From JANWXR01 sp964608265 (GTDB lineage: Bacteria > Chloroflexota > Anaerolineae > Anaerolineales > UBA6663), in NCBI GenBank assembly GCA_964608265.1, contig CAZSNP010000010.1:26043-90042 (forward strand): a DNA stretch of 64,000 bases, read 5' to 3'. Below, one piece after another: positions 1-7,614 of the stretch. How positions within the stretch are numbered: position 1 is the first letter of the stretch; each line of letters opens with the position of its first letter. The translations under genes were made by a program, and so were the position numbers. Under the pieces are notes generated by a model. The model was not told the DNA's origin and did no database searches. It worked only from the letters and a program-made list of their open reading frames with translations.

Positions 1-2
1 AA

Positions 3-200
3 CGGCAGGCGCAACGACACCTGGCGGACTTGCATCGGCGAGAACAGGATTTGGCGGCGCTGCGACAAAGCCCAGGCTGGCAGTTGATACAGATGTTGTG
101 GCCGCTCCGATTGCAGCTGGTGCCCGTTGGAAGCCGGCGCGAACGCCTCGCGCTCAAAGTGATCGAGGCCCTGCGTCGCTTCGCTGCCCGGTCAGGTTGA
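3..200 (+). CDS. C-terminal end of a truncated gene, probably a glycosyltransferase
   Basis: An open frame runs in from the left edge and ends at the TGA at 198-200. The visible 65 residues are charged and helical (RQAQRHLADLHRREQ...), followed by a Trp/Leu/Arg-rich tail (SPGWQLIQMLWPLRL) that ends just before the next start. Coiled, basic tails of this kind close many multi-domain GT2/GT4 proteins, and the gene lies 18 bases upstream of such a protein on the same strand. No catalytic motif is inside the window, so the function is inferred from context only. Confidence 0.5.
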   Translation, partial: RQAQRHLADLHRREQDLAALRQSPGWQLIQMLWPLRLQLVPVGSRRERLALKVIEALRRFAARSG

Positions 201-218
201 GCCGAGCCTGATAACCCC

Positions 219-2618
219 ATGCGCCCATTGCCGGTCGTAACCGTCATCGTTCTCAACTACAACGGTCTGCATCACTTGCAGGCTTGTTTCGCCTCGCTGG
301 CCAGGTTGGAGTATCCGGCTGACAGATTGGAACTGATGCTGGTAGACAACGCCTCAACCGATGGGTCGGTGGACTACGTCCAGACGAACTACCCGCACGT
401 CACGATCATACGCAATGCGTCGAACCTCGGCTTTGCGCCGGCCAACAATCGCGGCGCTCGCGAAGCGCGCGGGCAGTTCGTTGTTTTTCTCAACAACGAT
501 ATGGTCGTTGAGCCGGGATTTGTTGAGGGTATGGTTGAAGCCCTGCAGACACATCCACAGGCGGTCTGCGCCGGCGCGAAAATCCTGAACTGGGATGGCA
601 CTCAATTCGATTTCGCCGGCGCCGCCGCCCACTTCATCGGCTATGCCTATCAGGTCGACCTCGGCAAGCCCTTTGATGCGGCCAAACATGCCGAGGTCAA
701 GCCGATCCTCTACGCCTGCGGCGGGGCGATGCTCATTGACCGGCAGGTATTTCTCGACGTCGGTGGCTTTGATGAAGACTACTTTATTTACTATGAGGAT
801 CTGGATCTGGGCTGGCGTTTATGGGTGTTGGGCCACGAGGTTGTGTTCGCGCCCAACGCCGTCGCGAAGCACCGCCACCACGGAACGATGGATGGCTTCT
901 CCAACTATCGCAAGCGGGTGCTCTATCAACGCAACGTACTGAGCTCGGCCATGAAGAACTATGACGATGTGAACATGCCCCGCGTGATGGCGGCGGCCCT
1001 GCTCGGGACAGTCAACGGAGTTGTCGGTCAGGCCTCGCAGCGCGGCCAGCTTGATTTTAGCGACTATGACATTCGCGGGCGAGGGAGTTCACAACCAGCC
1101 ACAGCGCTGAACGCGCGTGAAATGGCCTCCCTGGTCGCCGTCCACGAGGTCGTCGAACGCCTGCCGCAACTGATGGAAAAGCGGCGGCGTATTCAAGCGG
1201 CGCGCCGGCGCAGCGACGCTGAAGTCGCCGGTCGCTTCCGCTGGCCCTTCCGCGCCTGGCTGGACGTTGATCCGCAGACACAGTATCGTGTGGCCAATGC
1301 CTTCGGCGTCACCGAGATTTTCCAGGGTTTGCCGCGCCGGGTGCTCGTCATCAGTTCAGATATCCTCCCGTACCCCGGGTTGCCAACGGTTGGCTCTGGG
1401 CTGCGGGCTTGGGGCTTAGGGCAGGGTCTGGCCAGCCGAGGCCACGAGGTTGTTTTCTCCATGCCGCGCGCGGCGCTGGCTGGCCGCGAACATTTGGTAG
1501 CCCGCGACGTGGCCGGCCGGGCCTGGGAACATCACACCCTGTTGACCATCGTGCGCGATGTTGATCCCGAAGCCGTGGTCGTGTGCAACTGGCCAATCCT
1601 CGACATGCTGCCATCTGAGGGCCTGAGCATACCGATCATTTTGGATCAGCACGGTCCGCACCTGTTGGAAAGGCAATATCAGAACTTCGGTGATGCGGAC
1701 GACAACACCCGTGGCAAGCTGAATGCGTTGCGCAAAGCGGATTTTTTCACCTGTGCCGGTCACAAGCAGCTTGAGTATTTCAAGGGGTGGCTGGCTCGAG
1801 CTGGCTGGTCGGAAGCTGAGATCCGGGATCAGGCAGCCGCAATTCCCGTCTCGCTGTCGCCCGATCTGCCTGAGCGCCATCCGGCAGCGGAGTTGACCTT
1901 CGTCTACGGGGGTGTCTTCCTGCCGTGGCAGGATCCGTCAGCTGCCCTGACGGCCCTGGTGGATGAGTTGGATCTCCGGGGCACGGGCTTGCTCTATTTT
2001 TTCGGGGGCAAGCATCCCGTGTACCCAATTGATTCGGGCATCTTCCAGACACTGCATGACAAGTTGCAACGGAGTGATCGCGTCGTAGCGCCCGGGATGG
2101 TTGCGCACGATACGCTATTGAGACACTACGCGACCGCCCATGTGGCCGTGGATGTGATGAAACGCAACCCGGAGCGCGAGTTGGCGTTCACGACTCGAAC
2201 AGTAGAGTACCTATGGTGCGGCGTGCCCGTGATCTACCATGACTATGCCGAACTGTCGGCGTACCTACAGGAATACGAAGCTGGCTGGCTGGTCAATCCC
2301 GAGGATAAGGCCGCCCTCATCAATACCATCCGCCATATCATTGATCATCCGGATGAGGTGGCGGCCCGCAGTCGAAACGCCCAACGGCTGGTGCGCGATC
2401 GTTTGACCTGGGAAAAAACCATCACCCCCCTCGACGGCTTTGTTCGGCAACCGCGGATGCGTTTACATCCTCCAACTGGACGAAGCCTCATGGCCAGCAC
2501 GGCAGAAGAAGCAAGATATCTTCTGAGTGTGGCTTGGAAGCTCTATCGCCAAAAAGGCCCAACCACACTTTGGCGCGAAGGCTGGACGTATCTGCGCCGA
2601 CGGTTTTCTGTTGGGTGA
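219..2618 (+). CDS. Two-domain glycosyltransferase (GT2 + GT4-like)
   Basis: The 799-residue protein joins two transferases. Residues about 5-245 are a GT2 (GT-A) domain of the rhamnosyltransferase/WbbL type: VIVLNYNG, LVDNASTDGS, the metal-binding LNND, and the acceptor-loop GGFDEDYFIYYEDLDLGWR. A helical linker rich in Arg (about 270-350) follows. From about residue 370 to the end is a GT-B domain starting RRVLVISSDILPYPG and holding the nucleotide-binding region RNPERELAFTTRTVEYLWCG. The second half is clearly paralogous to the stand-alone protein at 4666-6021. It probably adds two successive sugars to a lipid-linked surface glycan at the cytoplasmic membrane face. Donor and acceptor cannot be told from sequence. 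Confidence 0.88.
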   Translation: MRPLPVVTVIVLNYNGLHHLQACFASLARLEYPADRLELMLVDNASTDGSVDYVQTNYPHVTIIRNASNLGFAPANNRGAREARGQFVVFLNNDMVVEPGFVEGMVEALQTHPQAVCAGAKILNWDGTQFDFAGAAAHFIGYAYQVDLGKPFDAAKHAEVKPILYACGGAMLIDRQVFLDVGGFDEDYFIYYEDLDLGWRLWVLGHEVVFAPNAVAKHRHHGTMDGFSNYRKRVLYQRNVLSSAMKNYDDVNMPRVMAAALLGTVNGVVGQASQRGQLDFSDYDIRGRGSSQPATALNAREMASLVAVHEVVERLPQLMEKRRRIQAARRRSDAEVAGRFRWPFRAWLDVDPQTQYRVANAFGVTEIFQGLPRRVLVISSDILPYPGLPTVGSGLRAWGLGQGLASRGHEVVFSMPRAALAGREHLVARDVAGRAWEHHTLLTIVRDVDPEAVVVCNWPILDMLPSEGLSIPIILDQHGPHLLERQYQNFGDADDNTRGKLNALRKADFFTCAGHKQLEYFKGWLARAGWSEAEIRDQAAAIPVSLSPDLPERHPAAELTFVYGGVFLPWQDPSAALTALVDELDLRGTGLLYFFGGKHPVYPIDSGIFQTLHDKLQRSDRVVAPGMVAHDTLLRHYATAHVAVDVMKRNPERELAFTTRTVEYLWCGVPVIYHDYAELSAYLQEYEAGWLVNPEDKAALINTIRHIIDHPDEVAARSRNAQRLVRDRLTWEKTITPLDGFVRQPRMRLHPPTGRSLMASTAEEARYLLSVAWKLYRQKGPTTLWREGWTYLRRRFSVG

Positions 2619-2643
2619 GAGTGTCAATAGCAAGGAGACGAGT

Positions 2644-3630
2644 ATGGCCAAAGCCCTTGTGACCGGAGCTGCGGGCTTTATTGGTTCACATGTTACGGCG
2701 CACCTGCTCAAACTCGGCTTCGAGGTTACGGCCCTGGATGACCTGAGTGGTGGCTACCAAGAAAACGTGCCGCAATCCGCCCGCTGGGTGCAGGGCTCGG
2801 TCACGGACGTTTCTCTTCTGACTCGCCTGTTTCAGGAATCGCAATTCGACTACGTCTATCACTTGGCAGCCTACGCCGCCGAAGGCCTGAGCCACTTTAT
2901 TCGCCGCTTCAATTATGAGACAAACCTGATCGGCTCAATCAACCTGATTAACCTCAGTGTGCTTCACAATGTGAAGTGTTTTGTGTTCACCTCCTCGATT
3001 GCCGTTTACGGGGCCAATCAGTTGCCGATGGTCGAGAGTCTGACCCCCCAACCCGAGGACCCGTACGGCGTTTCAAAATATGCCGTCGAGTTGGATCTGA
3101 AGGCCGCCCACCATCAGTTCGGGTTGAACTATATTGTCTTTCGCCCGCACAATGTCTACGGCGAACATCAGAACATTGGCGACAAATATCGCAATGTCAT
3201 CGGCATCTTCATGAACCAGATTCTCTCCGGCCAGGCGCTGACGGTGTTTGGCGACGGCGAGCAAACCCGGGCGTTTTCGTATATCGATGACGTGGCGCCG
3301 GTGATCGCCCGCTCGGTGCTCAACCCGACAGCCTATGGGGAGGTCTTCAATGTCGGAGGCGATACGCCCTACACCGTCAATCAACTGATCCGGGTGACGT
3401 CGGACGCGTTTGGCGTCACGCCGCAAGTCAACTATCTGCCCGCGCGCAACGAAGTGAAACACGCCTACTCGTCGCATGATAAAGTGCGTGAAATCCTGGA
3501 TGTGCCGCCGCCCATCCCGCTGGAGGACGGCATCGCGCGGATGGCGACCTGGGTCAAACGTGTCGGCAGTCGCAAGACCCGGGACTTCGCCAATATCGAA
3601 ATCGCGCGCGGCCTGCCGGCTGGATGGTGA
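2644..3630 (+). CDS. NAD-dependent sugar epimerase/dehydratase (extended SDR, GalE-like)
   Basis: This is a 328-residue extended short-chain dehydrogenase. The N-terminal Rossmann motif is GAAGFIGSH at residues about 7-15, and the catalytic pair is YGVSKYAVE (Tyr and Lys). The family acts on nucleotide sugars (epimerisation, dehydration or decarboxylation) in the cytoplasm and would feed the neighbouring glycosyltransferases. The frame is open further upstream, but the ATG at 2644 is chosen because AAGGAG lies just before it and the Rossmann fold starts at once (MAKALVTG). UDP-glucose 4-epimerase is the closest functional guess. Substrate specificity is not decidable by reading. Confidence 0.85.
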   Translation: MAKALVTGAAGFIGSHVTAHLLKLGFEVTALDDLSGGYQENVPQSARWVQGSVTDVSLLTRLFQESQFDYVYHLAAYAAEGLSHFIRRFNYETNLIGSINLINLSVLHNVKCFVFTSSIAVYGANQLPMVESLTPQPEDPYGVSKYAVELDLKAAHHQFGLNYIVFRPHNVYGEHQNIGDKYRNVIGIFMNQILSGQALTVFGDGEQTRAFSYIDDVAPVIARSVLNPTAYGEVFNVGGDTPYTVNQLIRVTSDAFGVTPQVNYLPARNEVKHAYSSHDKVREILDVPPPIPLEDGIARMATWVKRVGSRKTRDFANIEIARGLPAGW

Positions 3631-4626
3631 GTGGATGATCGTATGAAGGAGTGGCACAAAGAGGCATTTGCCGAGCATGAAGTCGAGCGTTTGTCACACT
3701 GTGATCAATGCGGCGCTGCGACCAGCGCAGCGCACTACCTGTTCACGAAGTACGGTCTGCGCGTCGAGCGTTGCCATCAGTGCGGTCTCATGTATGTGAA
3801 CCCACGGCTGCGCCGGGATATCCTTTGGCAGCGCTATGCTGACGAGTATTTTCAGAACGAGTATCTTCCCCAGCACGGGTTGTATGATGAGCAACGCAAC
3901 TATGATCGATTTGCGCCGATACTCAAGTCGATCGAGAATTTCCGCCCCAAATCGGGACGGCTCTTTGAATTTGGCGCGGCGATTGGATTGTTTCTGGCCG
4001 CCGCTCGCAGGGCGGGCTGGGAGGTCGCTGGTAACGAGTTGAGTCAATTCGCAGCCGATTACGCCTGGCGCACTTTTGGAATCTCGATCGTGCCCGGGGC
4101 GGCAGAGACGCTTGACCTGCCCGGCGCAGCCTATGATGCAGTTACTATGTTCGAGACGATTGAGCATGTTCGCTCGCCGCGCCTCGTTCTGCACCAGGCA
4201 GCCAAAATCCTGCGTCCAGGTGGACTCTTGGTGCTCTCAACGCCGAACATCGGCGGCTTGTCGTATTTCTTTTTGCGCAGCCGATGGTGGATTGTTGCGC
4301 CCAGGGAACATATCTTTTATTTCTCCCCGGGGACGGTACGCCATGCTCTGACGGAGGCCGGCTTTCGCGTTGCGCGTATTGACACCTCTGGCACTGACCT
4401 TTATTACTTCTACAATACTCTGATGGGTCGAAACGTCATGCCGAGGCATATTCGCGAGACAGGCGCAGCTGCCTCATCTGGCGATGATGGGCGTCACCTT
4501 GCGACGGCGGGCGCCGCCCGCTCGCTTTGGTCTCGGCTGGAGCCGCAGGTGATTCCTTTCCTTCAGAACATAGTCCATCAGCTCAAACTTGCGGACACCT
4601 TGTTTGTCTATGCGATTCGATCGTAA
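3631..4626 (+). CDS. Class I SAM-dependent methyltransferase with N-terminal zinc ribbon
   Basis: The 331-residue protein opens with two CxxC knuckles (HCDQCG and RCHQCG, residues about 23-52), a putative zinc ribbon. A Rossmann-type methyltransferase follows: motif I is LFEFGAAIGLFLAAA, the acidic loop is AGNELSQ, and the post-I motif is YDAVTMFETIEHV. Zinc-ribbon class I methyltransferases of this kind methylate sugars (C- or O-methylation) in polysaccharide clusters. The frame begins with GTG directly after the stop of the epimerase gene, and an internal ATG at 3643 is an alternative start. The tight junction suggests translational coupling. The methylated sugar is unknown. Confidence 0.83.
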   Translation: MDDRMKEWHKEAFAEHEVERLSHCDQCGAATSAAHYLFTKYGLRVERCHQCGLMYVNPRLRRDILWQRYADEYFQNEYLPQHGLYDEQRNYDRFAPILKSIENFRPKSGRLFEFGAAIGLFLAAARRAGWEVAGNELSQFAADYAWRTFGISIVPGAAETLDLPGAAYDAVTMFETIEHVRSPRLVLHQAAKILRPGGLLVLSTPNIGGLSYFFLRSRWWIVAPREHIFYFSPGTVRHALTEAGFRVARIDTSGTDLYYFYNTLMGRNVMPRHIRETGAAASSGDDGRHLATAGAARSLWSRLEPQVIPFLQNIVHQLKLADTLFVYAIRS

Positions 4627-4665
4627 GCGCCTCCGCCGAATTGGTAGCGAGGCGATCGACCGTTC

Positions 4666-6021
4666 ATGACCCAGCGCGTACTGGTCATCTCTGGCGACGT
4701 GCTGCCTTTGCCCGGCTATCCGACCACGGGTGCCGGACTCCGGGCCTGGGGTTTGGGGCAGGGGTTGCGGGCGAATGGGTTTGAGGTGGCCTTCTCGATG
4801 CCCAGGCTCGCCTGGCGGGCGGAACTGACTGCGCCGTTGGATTTTGAGCTTGACTTGTGGGAACACCACGCCATGGCCGACATGATAGCCGGCCTGCGAC
4901 CGGAGGCAGTGGTGTTTTGCCATTGGCCCGCAGTCCAGATTCCAGGCCGACTCGACGTGCCCACGGTGCTGGACTTCCACGGCCCGCATATGCTGGAGCG
5001 AATGTTTCAGAGCCACGGCGAGGCCGGGGCCAATGCCATTGACAAGATTCGGGCATTGCGCAAAATCGACTATTTCATTTGCCCCGCGCACAAACAGCGA
5101 CCCTATTTCTGGACCTGGCTCATGCTGAGCGGATTTGATCTCACCTCGGTGCAGCTGGACGTTGTGCCGGTCTGCCTGTCGCCTGAACTGCCCGCGCGGG
5201 TGGCGGAGCCTGTAGAGCCGGAGTTCGTCTTCGGCGGTGTCTATCTGCCGTGGCAGGACCCGACTCGAGCCTTGCGAGTCGTCGCCCGGACTCTGGCCGC
5301 CCGTGGGCGAGGCCGATTGGAAATCTACGGTGGCCGTCACCCCAACTACCCGATTGCGGTGCCGCCCCAGTTCGAGGCGCTCGAGCGAGACCTCGCCACT
5401 AATCCACGGGTGAGTTTTCATGGCATGCGACCGCACCGTGAACTCGTCGAGCGTTATACTGGCGCTACCGTTGCGGTTGACCTCATGTCGCGCAACCCGG
5501 AGCGAGAACTGGCCTTCACCACACGCACGGTCGAATACTTGTGGTGCGGCTTGCCAGTGATTTACAATGACTATGCTGAACTGGCCGGCCCCATTCGCGA
5601 CTACGATGCAGGCTGGGTCCTTGATCCGGAGGACGAGGCAGGGATGCAACGCACCGTGGACGAGATCTTCGATGCGCCGGAAACGGTCAGGGTGAAGGCC
5701 CGGAATGGGCAGCGGTTGGTGCGCGAAAAGCTGGCGTGGGACCGAGCCGTTGCGCCGCTCGTGAAGTACCTGCACGCACCGGCTCGGCAATTGCCGGCCG
5801 GCGATCTGCCGGCCTTTGTGGCCGGCGAGCTAGGCGTGATGAACTATTGGTCGCGAGCACCGTCGCGCTCTTTGCGTTCGATGTGGTCGACCGCGCGCCA
5901 GCTGTACGCGATAGGCGGCTGGCGACACTTAGCCGGCGAGAGCGTGAATTTCGTGAAACGGGGAATAGCGCGCACGCGTCACGGCCAGAGCCGCCGCGGC
6001 GTATATGCGTCAGAGGATTGA
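4666..6021 (+). CDS. GT-B glycosyltransferase, paralogue of the C-terminal half of the fusion at 219-2618
   Basis: The 451-residue protein starts RVLVISGDVLPLPGYPTTGAG and keeps the same order of motifs as the second domain of the upstream fusion protein: LRAWGLGQGLRANG, LDFHGPHMLERMF, CPAHKQRPYF, YLPWQDPTRAL, and the donor-binding RNPERELAFTTRTVEYLWCG. The C-terminal 60 residues are basic and may touch the membrane. It is probably a GT4-type transferase acting in the same glycan assembly. Having one copy fused to a GT2 and one free suggests duplication followed by fusion or fission. Substrates are unknown. Confidence 0.85.
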   Translation: MTQRVLVISGDVLPLPGYPTTGAGLRAWGLGQGLRANGFEVAFSMPRLAWRAELTAPLDFELDLWEHHAMADMIAGLRPEAVVFCHWPAVQIPGRLDVPTVLDFHGPHMLERMFQSHGEAGANAIDKIRALRKIDYFICPAHKQRPYFWTWLMLSGFDLTSVQLDVVPVCLSPELPARVAEPVEPEFVFGGVYLPWQDPTRALRVVARTLAARGRGRLEIYGGRHPNYPIAVPPQFEALERDLATNPRVSFHGMRPHRELVERYTGATVAVDLMSRNPERELAFTTRTVEYLWCGLPVIYNDYAELAGPIRDYDAGWVLDPEDEAGMQRTVDEIFDAPETVRVKARNGQRLVREKLAWDRAVAPLVKYLHAPARQLPAGDLPAFVAGELGVMNYWSRAPSRSLRSMWSTARQLYAIGGWRHLAGESVNFVKRGIARTRHGQSRRGVYASED

Positions 6022-6049
6022 GTTGAGTCTTTGGAACAGATGAGGTTTG

Positions 6050-6637
6050 ATGGCAATCGAGATTGCTGATACGCCGCTGCCAGGCTTGAAATTGATACAG
6101 CCACAAGTGTTTCGCGACGAGCGCGGTTTTTTTTTGGAAAGCTATCACCACCGCGTTTGGACAGAAGCCGGGCTAACTGGCGCATTCGTTCAGGACAACC
6201 ACTCTCGCTCGGCCCGAGGTGTGCTGCGCGGCCTTCACTTTCAGGATATGACGGCGCCGATGGCGAAGCTTGTTCGATGCACCCGGGGCGTAATCTTTGA
6301 TGTAGCGGTAGATTTGCGCGTGGGCTCACCCACCTTCGGTCGCTGGTTTGGCGTCGAACTGACTGAGGACAACCAAACCCAGATGTACATCCCGGTGGGA
6401 TTCGCGCACGGATTTGTGGTGCTCTCCGATTTCGCCGATCTGCAATACAAATGCACCAACTACTACACCCCGCAGGCCGAAGGCGCCATCCGCTGGGACG
6501 ACGGGGACATCGGCATCGACTGGCCAGTGAGAGAGCCGGTCCTCTCGCGGCGTGATCAGACGGCGATGTCCCTTCAACAGTATCGCCGGGCACCCGCCTT
6601 CACGATGACGTCCTCGGCCTCGTTACACGACTCATGA
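6050..6637 (+). CDS. rfbC: dTDP-4-dehydrorhamnose 3,5-epimerase
   Basis: This is a cupin-fold epimerase of 195 residues, close to the usual 180-200. Recognisable signatures are RDERGFFLESYH, QDNHSRSARGVLRGLHFQ (catalytic His in the RGLHFQ turn), KLVRCTRGVIFDVAVDLR and PVGFAHGFVVLSD. It converts dTDP-4-keto-6-deoxyglucose to dTDP-4-keto-rhamnose, the third step of dTDP-L-rhamnose synthesis, in the cytoplasm. The ATG at 6050 is preferred over the TTG one codon upstream because GATGAGG sits at a normal distance before it. RfbA, RfbB and RfbD are not in this window. It overlaps the next gene by four bases. Confidence 0.93.
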   Translation: MAIEIADTPLPGLKLIQPQVFRDERGFFLESYHHRVWTEAGLTGAFVQDNHSRSARGVLRGLHFQDMTAPMAKLVRCTRGVIFDVAVDLRVGSPTFGRWFGVELTEDNQTQMYIPVGFAHGFVVLSDFADLQYKCTNYYTPQAEGAIRWDDGDIGIDWPVREPVLSRRDQTAMSLQQYRRAPAFTMTSSASLHDS

Positions 6638-7614
6638 AGTTGATTGTGCAGATCCCGTGTTACAACGAAGCGGTCACATTGCCCGCTGTGCTGGCCGACA
6701 TCCCGCGCAACATTCCCGGGGTGGACGTGACTGAAGTCCTCGTTGTCGATGACGGTAGCACTGACGACACTGTGGCAGTCGCTCAAACATGCGGTGCTCA
6801 TCACGTTGTGTCACATCCATTCCGGCGGGGTCTGGCGGCTGCCTTTCAGACCGGCCTTGACGCGGCTCTCGGCCTCGGCGCCGATATCATCGTCAATACC
6901 GATGGCGACAACCAATACCCTCAGACCGATATTCCGCGCCTCATCGAACCAATCATGCGACATCAAGCCGACATCGTCATCGGTGACAGGCAGACCGCGA
7001 CAGTGGCCGAATTTTCCACCCTAAAGCGATTGCTACAGAATTGGGGGAGTTGGGCGGTGCGGGTTGCCTCGGGCACGACTGTGCCCGATGCAACCAGTGG
7101 CTTCCGCGCCTACTCGCGTGAGGCAGCGCTTCGGCTCAACATCTTCACTCGCTACACCTACACGCTCGAGACTATCATACAGGCCGGAAAGAAAGGTCTG
7201 CGTGTAGGTTACGTCACAATCCACACGAATCCCACGCAGCGCCCCTCGCGCCTTATGCGCAATGAGTGGGAATACATCAAGCGTTCGTCCGCAACAATTG
7301 TACGCATCTATGCTCTGTATGAACCGCTGCGCACCTTCGGCCTCTTGAGCCTGCCGTTCTTCATCGTGGGCATGGGGCTGATCGGGCGCTTCCTTTTTTT
7401 CTACCTGACCGGCTCGTTGGAAGGGGTAGCTCGATACCTGCAATCAGTCGTCATCGGCGGAGTGTCGCTCGTTATCGCGTTTCTGATATTTCTCTTCGGC
7501 ATCCTGGCTGATATCAGCGCCGCCAACCGGCTTCTGCTCGAAGAAACGCTCTATCGGATTAAACGGCTGGAGCTGGCCCAGGACCTCGAAGTGGGAGCGC
7601 TGGAACGCCAATGA
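6634..7614 (+). CDS. GT2 glycosyltransferase with C-terminal membrane helices (DPM1-like)
   Basis: The 326-residue protein has a GT-A domain like polyprenol-phosphate mannosyl/glucosyl transferases: VQIPCYNEAVTLP, VVDDGSTDDT, the metal-binding NTDGDNQYP, and SGFRAYSREAALRLN. Two hydrophobic segments close it (about residues 235-262 and 275-302). Such enzymes charge undecaprenyl phosphate with one sugar at the inner face. The product feeds GT-C transferases outside. The GT-C-like protein encoded next, with a four-base overlap, is a plausible partner. Confidence 0.88.
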   Translation: MKLIVQIPCYNEAVTLPAVLADIPRNIPGVDVTEVLVVDDGSTDDTVAVAQTCGAHHVVSHPFRRGLAAAFQTGLDAALGLGADIIVNTDGDNQYPQTDIPRLIEPIMRHQADIVIGDRQTATVAEFSTLKRLLQNWGSWAVRVASGTTVPDATSGFRAYSREAALRLNIFTRYTYTLETIIQAGKKGLRVGYVTIHTNPTQRPSRLMRNEWEYIKRSSATIVRIYALYEPLRTFGLLSLPFFIVGMGLIGRFLFFYLTGSLEGVARYLQSVVIGGVSLVIAFLIFLFGILADISAANRLLLEETLYRIKRLELAQDLEVGALERQ

